Below, piece after piece: positions 16,515 to 25,555 of a stretch of DNA of 64,000 nt. The position numbers and the translations under genes were made by a program. This stretch comes from an uncultured Spirochaetales bacterium (GTDB lineage: Bacteria; UBP6; UBA1177), in NCBI GenBank assembly GCA_902774115.1, contig CACYHH010000002.1, positions 248,001 through 312,000 of the forward strand, in the 5' to 3' direction. Numbering within the stretch: position 1 is the stretch's first letter; the number at the start of each line of letters is the position of its first letter. Under the pieces are notes generated by a model that did not search any database, was not told the origin of the DNA, and saw only the letters and a program-made list of their open reading frames with translations.

Positions 16515-19500
16515 ATGTTAAATAACAAAACATTGAGAGTTTTTTTAGCGGTTTTGTTAGTTCTTTCTTTCTCTCTGACGCTTTCCGCTCAGAGAAAGAA
16601 AAGAGATGATGAAACGGCGGCATCCAACGGTCCCGCAAAGGCTAGAATCGAAACGAACGATGTCAAAACCGACAGCAGATCGATGGAAAAAAGAGACGAG
16701 GCTATCAAACAGCTTAACGATCTTATAAAGGATTATCCGGAAGGTCCGAGAAAAGCTGAGGTTTACAGACGTCTTGCCGAACTTTACTGGGAGAAGGCAA
16801 GAGGCATCAAAGCCGTCATCATGGACGAGTACAACAAAAAAATCGATAAGTACTACGAAATGAACGACCCGAACGCTCCGATGCCCGAGCTTAATCTTGA
16901 GGCTTCGCTTGACTGGAACAAAAAAGCTATCGAAGTCTGTGACTACATTATAAAGAAGTATCCGACATTCCAGAATCTGGATGAGGTTTACTTCTTCATG
17001 GCTTCCAACCTTATGGAAACCGGTCAGGCTCTTGCTGCTGTCCGCTATTACACACTCGTTGTCGAGAAATTCCAGAACTCGAAGTTCGCTTCCGACGCAT
17101 ACTTCGAAATGGGCGAATATTTCTTCAACAATAACAACGTTTTCAAGGCTATTCCGAACTACAAAGCCATCATTGACAAGTATCCGGACAACAAATTCTA
17201 CGGATTTGCTCTTTATAAGTATGCTTGGTGTATGTATAACGTCGGTGAATATGAACAGTCGGTAAAACTTTTCCAGCAGGTTGTCGAAGTTGCTGAGAAA
17301 ATCAACGACCAGTCACTGAAGGAAGATGCTCTTAACGATATGGTTGCTCCGTATGCCGAGGCTGGCTCTGTTGACGAAGCTGAAAAATACTTCAAAAATA
17401 TCGTCAAAGAACAGAAATACTTCATCGCCGTTCTTAAAAGACTTGCTCAGATCTACTTCGATCAGGACAGATCTGAAGAAGCTATCAAAATCTACAGAAA
17501 GCTGCAGCAGGAAGCTCCGGAAAGACCGGAAGGCCCGACTTGGCAGAAACAGATTGTTGAGTGCTACAAAAAACTCAACAACAAAGATGCTGTAAGAAAG
17601 GAGATCATAGTTCTTGTTGCCAACTACGCAGACAAAAACGCACGCTGGGTAAAGGCGAACGAAAAAGACGAAGCTACACTCGAAAGTGCACAGCAGACGG
17701 CTGAAGCGGCTCTCAGAATTTTGACGGTTGACTACCACAACGAAGCAAGAAAGACCAAATCGGCGGAAACATGGAAGATCGTCGGCGAACTTTATCCGAC
17801 ATACCTTAAATATTTCCCGAAATCGGAAGCTTCGTACGATATGCGTTTCAATTACGCTGAGTACCTTTACGACCACAAAAAATACACTGAAGCCGGTGAT
17901 GAATATCAGAAAGTTGCCGACATGAACCCGAAAGGTCACCACTTCGAAGATGCTTCTTTCGGTGCGGTAAGCTGCTTCGGTGCTCTTCTTGAGGAAGAAC
18001 AGGAAAAGGCAAAGAAAGAGGCTCAGAATAGAATTGCAAAAGCAAAACAGGAAAAGTCCGGTGAAATCAGTGCTGATCTCGTAAAGGCTGCTGACGACAA
18101 GGATGCGGACAAAAAAGATAAAGTCGCTGATGAAAACAAGGCGAAACCGATTCCCGAACTTCATCAGAAATTCATAACGGCTTGCGATACCTATATCAAA
18201 AACATCCCGAGATCGAAATATCTTGTTGATATTATCTACAAACAGGCTATTACTTACTACGTTTTCAACCATTTCGACAAAGCGGTTCCCGTTTTCGAAA
18301 TGATCGTTCAGAAGTATCCGAGACACGAACTTGCAGAGTTCTCGGCTGACCTTATCATGGACTCTCTCAACATGGCGAGAGACTGGGAGGCAATTAATAA
18401 TAAGTCGAGAGAATTCCTTAAGAATTCAGCTCTTCTTTCGGGAAGAAACAGACTTAAAACCGACCTTGAGAAGTTCAAGGAAATGGCGACGTTCTACTCG
18501 GCTGATATTCCGCACAAAAACGGAAAAAGCCTTGAGTCCGCTGACAGATACATGGCGTTCGTAAACGAATTTCAGAAATCGAAGTTCAACGATGTTGCTA
18601 TGTACAACGCAATCGTTTACTACCAGAAAGGCGGCGACCTTTACAAGTCGATCCGTGTTCAGGAACAGTTCCTTAGAGAGTCCGACGATGTTTACAAAAA
18701 ATCTCCGCACAGAGACAAAATCATGTTCGGACTTGCAAAGAACTACGAAGCAATTGCTTACTACGATAAGGCTGCTCAGCTCTACATTGATTTTGTTGAA
18801 AAATCTCCGCAGAGCAAAGATGCAGGAGATGCAGTTTACAACGCAGCTGTTCTTTATGAGAGCTTGGGTGAAACCGAAAAAGCTATTGACAACTACAGAC
18901 TTTTCGTTGACAAATATGCAAAAGACGACAAAGAAAAGGCTGAAATCGCTCTTCAGTACGGTTACATCTGGATGAGAAAGGGCAAAACTTTCTACGACAG
19001 AGCTGAAAAAGGTTTCGACAGATTTGTCGCTGACCATACCGATATCAAAGGTCTCAAGGATTACTATTATATTGACGATGCCGGTAAGAAAAAACCTGTA
19101 AGCGAAGTCAATAAAGTAAGCGTTGAAAAGGGCGAGCCCAATACTCTTCTTGCTCTTTACGGCGCGAAAATGAAGATGTATAAAGAGCAGAACAACACGA
19201 AAGAGTACTACAAAAGTGTTGATAAGATTCTCCAGATCTCAAGAGGCGCTGAATTTAAGGAAAAATCTGAACTCAACGAGATTTCGAGAGACATCATTGC
19301 AGAGGCACTTCTTGAAGAACTTCTTCCGGAATTCAATGAATATATGTCTATCAAATTCGACAATATTCCGTTTGCGAAGAAGCATAAAGGTTACGAACTT
19401 CTTCAGCTCGGTTTCGACGTTGAAGACGGTAAAATCATTCACCACGGTGATGCAAATCCCGATGAGCTTTATCCGGATGAAAAGGCTAATTTGAAGGCTG

Positions 19501-20147
19501 CTGCGAAGGTAAAGGACGAGTTCAACAAAATTTCTCAGGAGAGAATGACCAAGAAGATCGAGCTTACTGTTTCTCTTTCGCAGAAATACGAGCAGATCAT
19601 TTCGATTACGACTTCTCCGAGATTCACTCCGGCGGTTCTTTACTACATCGGCAAGATCTACAAAGACCTGACCGACCAGATGTTCAATGCTCCGATCGCT
19701 CCGTGGCTCAGCGAAGCTCAGATTTCCGAGTATAAGAACTACCTTGATGAAAAGGCATTCGGTGCTCAGAAAAACGCTGTTACATACTTCGAAACCGCAA
19801 TGAAGAAAGGTTACGAGAGCTCGGTTTACAACGAGTGGGTCGCAAAGGCTAAATACGAGCTTCGTTTCTTCCAGGAAGTTACCGGCGGGAAATATTATGA
19901 TGAAAACGAGATCGTTCCGGCTTCAGACATGATTGAAACCTCGTCTTTGATCGGAAAGATCGATACTGATTACAAATTCCCGAAGCTTTCCGATGAAGAA
20001 CGAGCTAAACTTAGAAAGACTGCTGGTCAGCCTAAGGCAGCGCCGGCAGCTGCGGAAGCTCCGGCAGAGGCAGCTCCGAAGGCGGAGGAGACGGCTGAAC
20101 AGCCTGCGGCTGAAAATGTTGAAAACAAAGAGAAACAGGGAGAATAA
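16515..20147 (+). CDS. giant periplasmic TPR protein, module A (paralogue of the protein at 27844)
   Basis: The 1210-residue secreted protein has a signal peptide (MLNNKTLRVFLAVLLVLSFSLTLSAQ) and more than a dozen TPR-like helix pairs with the pattern YP/FP...AxY.xxAExY, spread over most of the chain. A Lys/Glu/Ala coiled segment lies near 490-540, and an Ala/Pro/Glu-rich tail ends the protein. The sequence around YRRLAELYWEKARG (about 75-90) matches YRLAELYYERSM of the protein at 27844. Both end with an AVTYF/Y...YNEW or FNKW helix pair, so they are paralogues of similar length and gene position. It would be a long solenoid scaffold in the periplasm. It starts 32 nt after the lipoprotein gene and ends 2 nt before the next gene. 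Confidence 0.82.
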   Translation: MLNNKTLRVFLAVLLVLSFSLTLSAQRKKRDDETAASNGPAKARIETNDVKTDSRSMEKRDEAIKQLNDLIKDYPEGPRKAEVYRRLAELYWEKARGIKAVIMDEYNKKIDKYYEMNDPNAPMPELNLEASLDWNKKAIEVCDYIIKKYPTFQNLDEVYFFMASNLMETGQALAAVRYYTLVVEKFQNSKFASDAYFEMGEYFFNNNNVFKAIPNYKAIIDKYPDNKFYGFALYKYAWCMYNVGEYEQSVKLFQQVVEVAEKINDQSLKEDALNDMVAPYAEAGSVDEAEKYFKNIVKEQKYFIAVLKRLAQIYFDQDRSEEAIKIYRKLQQEAPERPEGPTWQKQIVECYKKLNNKDAVRKEIIVLVANYADKNARWVKANEKDEATLESAQQTAEAALRILTVDYHNEARKTKSAETWKIVGELYPTYLKYFPKSEASYDMRFNYAEYLYDHKKYTEAGDEYQKVADMNPKGHHFEDASFGAVSCFGALLEEEQEKAKKEAQNRIAKAKQEKSGEISADLVKAADDKDADKKDKVADENKAKPIPELHQKFITACDTYIKNIPRSKYLVDIIYKQAITYYVFNHFDKAVPVFEMIVQKYPRHELAEFSADLIMDSLNMARDWEAINNKSREFLKNSALLSGRNRLKTDLEKFKEMATFYSADIPHKNGKSLESADRYMAFVNEFQKSKFNDVAMYNAIVYYQKGGDLYKSIRVQEQFLRESDDVYKKSPHRDKIMFGLAKNYEAIAYYDKAAQLYIDFVEKSPQSKDAGDAVYNAAVLYESLGETEKAIDNYRLFVDKYAKDDKEKAEIALQYGYIWMRKGKTFYDRAEKGFDRFVADHTDIKGLKDYYYIDDAGKKKPVSEVNKVSVEKGEPNTLLALYGAKMKMYKEQNNTKEYYKSVDKILQISRGAEFKEKSELNEISRDIIAEALLEELLPEFNEYMSIKFDNIPFAKKHKGYELLQLGFDVEDGKIIHHGDANPDELYPDEKANLKAAAKVKDEFNKISQERMTKKIELTVSLSQKYEQIISITTSPRFTPAVLYYIGKIYKDLTDQMFNAPIAPWLSEAQISEYKNYLDEKAFGAQKNAVTYFETAMKKGYESSVYNEWVAKAKYELRFFQEVTGGKYYDENEIVPASDMIETSSLIGKIDTDYKFPKLSDEERAKLRKTAGQPKAAPAAAEAPAEAAPKAEETAEQPAAENVENKEKQGE

Positions 20148-20149
20148 TC

Positions 20150-21316
20150 ATGAAAAAAATAGTATTATCTTTCTTGTTGGTGTTTTCCTTGATTTTGGCT
20201 TCCTGCGGAACGGCTCCGGAGAAAGCTCAGGAAGATAAACCTGCACAGGCTAAGCAGTCAGAAGCGCCTGTTGCCAAAACAAAACCGAAAGAACCTGAAG
20301 ATTGGGCGAAATATTACACTGAAGAGGGTATAAAAGCTCTCGAGGTAAAAGACGGCAAAGTCAACTTTGATGCGGCAATCAAAAATTTCGAGCTCGCGAT
20401 CGAAGCTTTCCCGACCGCTCCTATTCTTCATTACAATCTTGGTCTGGCTTATCAGCGCAAGGGCGATGACCAGAATGCTGTAAAAAATTATAACAAAGCT
20501 CTTGAACTTGATCCGAAATATTCTCTGCCGGTCATAAACAAGGCGGCTATTTATGCCAACAAACTTGAGTACAACCGCGCAATAGAAGTTTGTGAAAAGT
20601 TCCTTGAAAAAGAGAATGACAAGGACAAAGGTGTTCTTTCGGCAGTCGCAGGTTTCTACCTTTTGAAAGGTGACTACATCAATGCGATTCAGTCCGTTAG
20701 AAAGATTCTCATTCAGGATCAGGCTGATGTCGATGCGCTCAAAAACCTCGGTATGATCTACTTCAAGAAGAACGATGCGGGACTTGCTTCGATGGTAACG
20801 ACCAACTCCTACAATCTGAAGTCGGACGATGCCGGTATCGCCAACAACCGCGGTGTTCTTTATTCGGCACAGAACGATGACTCACTTGCTATGCTTTACT
20901 TCACACGTGCCATCGCAAACGATCCGAAGAATAAAAGTGCTAACTTCAATGTCGGTTCGATCGCTATGAAATATGGTGATGCTGAGACTGCTTACGAAAG
21001 ATTTTCTGTCGTTCTTTCTCAGGATCCCGATAATTTGAATGCAAGAATCGGTCTTGCAATGGCTTTGAGAGGTCTCGGAAGATTCGAAGATGCCGAAAAA
21101 GAGTATCTTGCAGTTCTTCAGAAAGATCCGAATAACGCGGTTGCAACTTTCAACCTTGCTGTTCTTTACAACGATCACATGAACAAACAGGTCGAAGCAA
21201 AGAGAAATTTCAGAAAGTATATTTCCATTACCGGCGGAAGTTTACCGGCTGACCACATTGTCAACCAGTATCTTAGCGATAAAGTAAACATCAGACCGGT
21301 TGAGAAAACCGAGTAG
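20150..21316 (+). CDS. TPR lipoprotein, module A (positional counterpart of the protein at 31166)
   Basis: The 388-residue protein has a lipobox LILASC (Cys19) followed by a short Pro/Lys/Ala linker. At least seven canonical TPRs then cover about residues 45-375, for example ILHYNLGLAYQRKGDDQNAV and VATFNLAVLYNDHMNKQVEA. It starts 2 nt after the giant TPR gene, so translation is coupled. The counterpart in the second module (31166) is longer and has extra Ser/Glu and Ala/Glu linkers. It is likely a periplasmic assembly or adaptor lipoprotein. A promoter for the genes that follow begins just after it. Confidence 0.82.
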   Translation: MKKIVLSFLLVFSLILASCGTAPEKAQEDKPAQAKQSEAPVAKTKPKEPEDWAKYYTEEGIKALEVKDGKVNFDAAIKNFELAIEAFPTAPILHYNLGLAYQRKGDDQNAVKNYNKALELDPKYSLPVINKAAIYANKLEYNRAIEVCEKFLEKENDKDKGVLSAVAGFYLLKGDYINAIQSVRKILIQDQADVDALKNLGMIYFKKNDAGLASMVTTNSYNLKSDDAGIANNRGVLYSAQNDDSLAMLYFTRAIANDPKNKSANFNVGSIAMKYGDAETAYERFSVVLSQDPDNLNARIGLAMALRGLGRFEDAEKEYLAVLQKDPNNAVATFNLAVLYNDHMNKQVEAKRNFRKYISITGGSLPADHIVNQYLSDKVNIRPVEKTE

Positions 21317-21324
21317 GAGAAAAT

Positions 21325-21352
21325 TTGATATTTCGAGCTTAATGGCTACACT
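21325..21352 (+). promoter_or_regulatory. internal promoter before the small secreted protein gene
   Basis: TTGATA (21325-21330), a 16-bp spacer and TACACT (21347-21352) fit a sigma-70 promoter. It would let the last three genes of module A be expressed separately from the TPR genes. Confidence 0.55.
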
Positions 21353-21384
21353 AAGGCGTTGATTTTAATACGGAGGTCGTTGCT

Positions 21385-21645
21385 ATGAAAAAGTTGGTCG
21401 CTGTTTTGTTTTTGTTGCTTTCTTTTTCGTTTCTGGCTGCACAGGAAACCGATGAAGAAGGTCGACTTATCAAATACCGTGAAAAAACTGTCATCGATTT
21501 CGAAGATGTCATGTTGGAAGGTCAGATCAAGAAACCTTCGGGTTCATTCCTTATGGATAGATCCAAAACCAAATTCAACTCTTTGATCAACCTTAAACAG
21601 GATTTCAACAAGGAGTTGGTAAGGTCTGTTGACCTGCTTAATTAG
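21385..21645 (+). CDS. small secreted protein with EGxIxKP motif, module A
   Basis: The 86-residue protein has a signal peptide (MKKLVAVLFLLLSFSFLAAQ) and a 65-residue mature part. The core VMLEGQIKKPSGSFLMDRS followed by LINLKQDFNKELVRSVDLL has a clear counterpart at 33025 (IQIEGTIQKPEVMTFLSRA, then LDLNVSFLEEVEKAV). In both modules the gene sits between the TPR lipoprotein gene and the genes for the TonB-like and motor proteins. I recall small exported proteins with a similar KP..FxLxR pattern beside ExbB/ExbD genes in myxobacteria, but no named family. It may bind the periplasmic face of the motor or the TonB-like protein. Confidence 0.78.
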   Translation: MKKLVAVLFLLLSFSFLAAQETDEEGRLIKYREKTVIDFEDVMLEGQIKKPSGSFLMDRSKTKFNSLINLKQDFNKELVRSVDLLN

Positions 21646-21688
21646 AGTGTTGTTATGTTGATGTTAACCATTATATGAGGCCGAGACT

Positions 21689-23098
21689 ATGCCTGAGAAA
21701 TCAAAAATGAGAAAAAGATTGCTTTACGATTTGTCTCCCATTCCGGGTGTGCCGGTAAATGACGGAGCCAAAGGAAAATTAGAGCCGGAAATCAGAGTCG
21801 TTTACGACAACAAAGTCCTGCTCGATTTGCAGAAAGTCGACAAAAAATTCACATTGGGAACTGAAAACGGTGCTGATTGTATTGTGGATGAAGCGTTTTT
21901 GTCCGACAATATGTTCGATTTCGCTTCTGTTTCCGGTCAGAATTTTTCCGTAAGTCTCAAGAACGGATTTAAAGGAACTCTTTACAAGGGAACAGAAAAG
22001 ACCGATTTGGAAAAGTACATCGCTGAAGGTCATACGAGTGTTGATATCGATGATACGACGCTTCTCGTTGCGGATTTCGGCAAGATTTCGGTCTGCGCTC
22101 TGAAATCTCCTGCGGAAAAGTACAAAGGCGGTGCGTTGCAGTTCGATTTTGCATTTGCAATAATCCTGCTCCTCATCTTCATTATCGGTGGTTTTGTTTT
22201 CAATATGATTGTTGAGACTCCGCCTATCGAAGTCGATATTTTCGAGCTTGACAACAGATTCGCAAAACTGATCGTTGAGACGAAAGAAGAAGAAATAAAG
22301 GTCGAAGAGATCGAAGAAGAAAAGAAAGTCAAACTCGAAAAGCCGAAAGAAGGTCTTGTCGAAGCTACTTCGCAAAGAAAGTCTCTCGGTGAAGAAGGTA
22401 GAGTCGGTGACAAGAAGAGCCGTGTTGCAAACGCACAGGGTTCCGCAAGAAGAGGTCTCGATGCAAAGGTTGCTCAGAGCTCCGGTATTATGGGTGCTCT
22501 TTCATCAGGTGCTGCAAGCTTCGACCGGGTATTCGGCGGCGGCGGTCTTGGTGCCGGCATGGAAAAGACACTCGGTTCCGTAACAGGTCTCGCAGGTGTT
22601 GACCAGTTCGGTTCGGGCGGTCTCGGAACAAGAGGTTTCGGTACAGGCGGCGGCGGTAACGCTCTCGGAATCGGCGGTCTCGGAACAAGAGGACGTGGCG
22701 GCGGCGGTGCCGGCGGAAAATATGGTATGGCAGCTGGTCAGATCGGAAGAAAAGGCCGTTCGGATATTTCCGCAGGCGGCGGTCAGGCAGTTATCATGGG
22801 TGCTCTTGACAGATCTGTCATTGATGCATACATCAGAAGAAACCTTGCGAAGATCAGATGGTGCTACGAGAAGGAACTTAACAAGGATCCGAAACTTTTC
22901 GGAAGAATCGTTATCAACTTCATCATTTCTGCAACAGGTGCTGTAAGCAGTTCCAAAGTGCAGAGAACCACGATGGGTAACGCAACGGTTGAAAGTTGTG
23001 TCGCAGATCAGATCAAAAAGATTCGTTTCCCTGCTCCTAAAGGCGGCGGTATCGTTATCGTAAATTACCCGTTCGTATTTAAGAATTCAGAAAGCTAA
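21689..23098 (+). CDS. FHA-like/TM/Gly-rich/AgmX-PglI C-terminal protein, module A (GltG/NfsG-like design)
   Basis: The 469-residue protein appears to span the envelope. A beta-rich cytoplasmic domain (about 34-140) has an FHA-like fold pattern. One membrane span follows (about 153-173, AFAIILLLIFIIGGFVFNMIV), then the LDNRFAKLI motif. A charged helix and a Gly-rich flexible stretch (about 255-345) lead to an AgmX/PglI-type, TonB-related C-terminal domain (about 365-469) with the paired Cys motifs WCYEKEL and ESCVADQ and the ending RFPAPKGG..VNYPFVF. In Myxococcus, GltG and NfsG have this plan and link the Agl motor to periplasmic parts. It shares plan and motifs with the protein at 35161. 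Its partner motor is probably the ExbB/ExbD set at 33277. Confidence 0.82.
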   Translation: MPEKSKMRKRLLYDLSPIPGVPVNDGAKGKLEPEIRVVYDNKVLLDLQKVDKKFTLGTENGADCIVDEAFLSDNMFDFASVSGQNFSVSLKNGFKGTLYKGTEKTDLEKYIAEGHTSVDIDDTTLLVADFGKISVCALKSPAEKYKGGALQFDFAFAIILLLIFIIGGFVFNMIVETPPIEVDIFELDNRFAKLIVETKEEEIKVEEIEEEKKVKLEKPKEGLVEATSQRKSLGEEGRVGDKKSRVANAQGSARRGLDAKVAQSSGIMGALSSGAASFDRVFGGGGLGAGMEKTLGSVTGLAGVDQFGSGGLGTRGFGTGGGGNALGIGGLGTRGRGGGGAGGKYGMAAGQIGRKGRSDISAGGGQAVIMGALDRSVIDAYIRRNLAKIRWCYEKELNKDPKLFGRIVINFIISATGAVSSSKVQRTTMGNATVESCVADQIKKIRFPAPKGGGIVIVNYPFVFKNSES

Positions 23099-23109
23099 GG
23101 GGGAAAAAC

Positions 23110-23763
23110 ATGAAAAAGTTGTTTGTGTTGCTTATGGCACTTTTGGTCAGTTTTTCGCTTTTGGCTGAGGCTGAAGAAGCTACGGGCGATGTTTCCGGCA
23201 ACGATCTGAATCCGATCCTCAGAGGTCTTCATCTTCAGTTCTCCGGCGGTCTCGTAGGTTATGTCGGCAAAGCTGGCGGAGACAATGCCGGAAGTCCGAT
23301 CGGTTCGACATTGAGGCTCAATTTCGGTTATGACATTCCTGTTCAGGATAAAGTAAATATCGGAATCGCGCTTTCCCTCGGTATGCTCCAGTTCAATGCA
23401 AAAGAAAACGATGCCGATCTTGAGCAGAATCACAAGGATTCACCCTGGGTTGAAGACTACAGCCCTCTCACAGTCGGTCTTGATTTCGATGTCACGTGGA
23501 TGATTGATCCGAGATGGGAATTCGGTGTCCTCGTAAACTTTGACTACTACGCTTTGGCAAAAACTTATAAATCCGGTAAAGATGCGCTGGATAAAGATGC
23601 TACCAACAACGGCAATATTGCTGTCGGCGGCGGTTTGATTTTCGAGCGTTACACTTTTGCCCGCCATTTCTCGGTAGGCGCTTCCGTTGAGTTCAACTAT
23701 GTTGTTGATTTCGACGGTATGAATATCATTTTCACTCCTTTCATGAAGTACACGTTCTTCTAA
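23110..23763 (+). CDS. outer-membrane beta-barrel protein, module A
   Basis: The 217-residue protein has a signal peptide (MKKLFVLLMALLVSFSLLAE), then alternating strands from about residue 40 (LHLQFSGGLVGYVG) to a terminal aromatic strand (MNIIFTPFMKYTFF). This is the layout of an 8-strand barrel. It starts 12 nt after the TonB-like gene and has a GGGGG-type binding site. It is likely the second outer-membrane part of the module. The function is unknown. Confidence 0.75.
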   Translation: MKKLFVLLMALLVSFSLLAEAEEATGDVSGNDLNPILRGLHLQFSGGLVGYVGKAGGDNAGSPIGSTLRLNFGYDIPVQDKVNIGIALSLGMLQFNAKENDADLEQNHKDSPWVEDYSPLTVGLDFDVTWMIDPRWEFGVLVNFDYYALAKTYKSGKDALDKDATNNGNIAVGGGLIFERYTFARHFSVGASVEFNYVVDFDGMNIIFTPFMKYTFF

Positions 23764-23768
23764 GTGCT

Positions 23769-24569
23769 GTGTTTTCCTTCAACAAAAATCCTGTAGGTAT
23801 CTTTGACAGCGGTGTCGGCGGTCTTACTGTTTTTGATCAGGTAAAGAAAGTTCTGCCCGGCGAAAGTGTTTTTTATCTCGGCGATACGGCGCGAGTTCCC
23901 TACGGAAGCAAGTCTGTCGATGTCGTAAAGCACTATTCGCTGACCAATGTCAATCTGCTGATGGCTCTCGGCGTCAAGGCGGTTGTAGTTGCCTGCAATA
24001 CTGCATCTGCAGCGGCACTTTCTTTTCTGCAGGAGCGTTTTCCGAATTTCAACATAATAGGCGTTATCGAACCGGTTGTCGAATATCTGCTGACCCGGCC
24101 TGAACTTAAGCGGATAGGTATAATCGGAACGAATACGACTATTTTGTCGGGGGCTTATCAGAAGGCTCTGATCCGCGGCAACAAGGATCTGGATATTTCG
24201 GCCAAGGCGTGTCCTCTGTTCGTTCATCTGGTGGAAGAAGGGCTTTTTAAGGGAGAGATCACAGAAATGGCAATTGATATGTATCTCTCTGAAATGAAGA
24301 AGAATCCGCCTGACGCACTTGTTCTCGGATGTACACATTATCCGATGCTTAGAAGTGTTATTTCCGATTATTTCGGCGGAAAAGTTGAAATTCTTGACAC
24401 AGCTTTTTATACGGCAAAAAAACTTGCCGGAATTTTGTCTGAAAATGATATGGTTAATTGCGTAAGTAATGAAAATGACAGGTTTTTTGTCACTGACGAT
24501 CCGAATTCTTTCAAAGCTACGGCAGAGCTTTTTCTCGGATATAAAGTCGGCAATGTTTTCCATATTTAA
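23769..24569 (+). CDS. murI: glutamate racemase
   Basis: The enzyme makes D-glutamate for peptidoglycan. The 266-residue length is normal. Catalytic features are all present: FDSGVGG (Asp13), the first catalytic Cys in VVACNTASA (Cys76) and the second in LGCTHYP (Cys188). The start is a GTG at 23769, only 5 nt after the barrel gene stop, without a clear ribosome binding site, so translation may depend on coupling. It is the only obvious housekeeping gene between the two envelope modules. Confidence 0.95.
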   Translation: MFSFNKNPVGIFDSGVGGLTVFDQVKKVLPGESVFYLGDTARVPYGSKSVDVVKHYSLTNVNLLMALGVKAVVVACNTASAAALSFLQERFPNFNIIGVIEPVVEYLLTRPELKRIGIIGTNTTILSGAYQKALIRGNKDLDISAKACPLFVHLVEEGLFKGEITEMAIDMYLSEMKKNPPDALVLGCTHYPMLRSVISDYFGGKVEILDTAFYTAKKLAGILSENDMVNCVSNENDRFFVTDDPNSFKATAELFLGYKVGNVFHI

Positions 24570-24588
24570 TTTTATTTTTGTATAAAGT

Positions 24589-24616
24589 TTGCCTTTTTTT
24601 AATTATTGCCTATTAT
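24589..24616 (+). promoter_or_regulatory. promoter of the second TPR/TonB-like module
   Basis: TTGCCT (24589-24594), a 16-bp spacer and TATTAT (24611-24616) lie about 30 nt before the ATG at 24648, in the only gap after murI. Confidence 0.6.
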
Positions 24617-24647
24617 TGGCGACTGGATTTTTTTTGCGGAGTTTGAA

Positions 24648-25553
24648 ATGAAAGTTTTTTTAATGATCGTATCTTTTTTGGTTTTTTCTTTTTTAGGAGC
24701 TGAGGAGACGCAGACTCCGGCTCAGGATCAAAACAATAACTCAGAAGCTGCTGCTGAAGCTCCGGCTGAAGCACCTGCGGAAGAGGCTCAGGCAGCTGCA
24801 CCTGCTGCTGAACAGGCACAAGAGGCAGCGCCCGCTGAAGCTGCACCTGCTGCTGAACAGGCTCAAGAGGCAGCGCCCGCTGAAGCTGCACCTGCTGCGG
24901 AACAGGCTCAGGAAACTGCTCCTGCTGAAGCTGTCGGACAGCCTGCTGCTGAAGAGCAGAAAGCAGAAGAACCTGCGAAGGAACCGGAGAAAGCGCCGGC
25001 TGCCAATGCTGAAGACGAGCAGGGTTATAACCTTAAACTCAGGGCTCTTGAGGAAAAAATAGACACTTTGAAGGATAAGATATTCAAATCAAAACAGAGA
25101 CTTGCTATCTTGCAGGAAACCGTTCTCGGCGGAACTGTCGGCGGTTCGACCGTAACGATAGTCCACAACAACGAAGTCGGTGATCTTTTCAAACTTGTTT
25201 CGGCTGTCTACTATTTTGATGACAAACCGGTCTTCAAAAAGGTTGACCTTCCGGAAGAGCTTGAGGAGAAGGAGATTCAGGCTTACGACGCCGCTGTCGT
25301 TCCCGGACCGCACCGTGTTTCGGTTTATCTTGTTTACATAGGTAAGGGCTACGGTGTATTCTCTTATCTGAAAGAGTACTCCATCAAAGTTACTGCCGAT
25401 CAGTCTTTTACGCTTGAAGAGGGCGATATTGTGGAAATCGAAGTTGCCGCTTTTGACAAAGGCGGTATGTACAGCTTCGAAAACAGGATCGGTGTCGAGT
25501 TGAAAGTCAACAAAAACACGTTTGAAAACAGGGATTCAGCTCAAGAGGAGTAG
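24648..25553 (+). CDS. secreted Ala/Pro/Glu-repeat protein with coiled coil and conserved beta domain
   Basis: The 301-residue protein starts at the ATG at 24648 (the frame to 24606 would read through the promoter). After a signal peptide (MKVFLMIVSFLVFSFLGAE) comes a long Ala/Pro/Glu/Gln-rich linker (about 22-120) with three 15-residue repeats. A short coiled coil follows (LRALEEKIDTLKDKIF), then a beta-rich domain (about 160-290) with VPGPHRVSVYLVYIGKGYGVFSYL. I recall proteins with this last domain in Myxococcus-type genomes that are often mislabelled dihydrolipoamide acetyltransferase because of the Ala/Pro linker; there is no lipoyl or catalytic domain here. It leads the second module and is 2 nt from the next gene. 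Confidence 0.75.
   Translation: MKVFLMIVSFLVFSFLGAEETQTPAQDQNNNSEAAAEAPAEAPAEEAQAAAPAAEQAQEAAPAEAAPAAEQAQEAAPAEAAPAAEQAQETAPAEAVGQPAAEEQKAEEPAKEPEKAPAANAEDEQGYNLKLRALEEKIDTLKDKIFKSKQRLAILQETVLGGTVGGSTVTIVHNNEVGDLFKLVSAVYYFDDKPVFKKVDLPEELEEKEIQAYDAAVVPGPHRVSVYLVYIGKGYGVFSYLKEYSIKVTADQSFTLEEGDIVEIEVAAFDKGGMYSFENRIGVELKVNKNTFENRDSAQEE
24795..24929 (+). repeat. three tandem 45-bp repeats coding an Ala/Pro/Gln/Glu linker
   Basis: Units of 45 bp start at 24795, 24840 and 24885. The first two differ at one base. The third has drifted in its second half. Each codes for AAPAAEQAQEAAPAE or a close variant. The linker length could change by unequal recombination. Confidence 0.9.
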
Positions 25554-25555
25554 TT

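Noticed and set aside
24648-25553. Reading the Ala/Pro-rich protein as a dihydrolipoamide acyltransferase
   Set aside because: There is no lipoyl domain, no E1/E3-binding domain and no catalytic domain; only the Ala/Pro linker is similar. It has a signal peptide.
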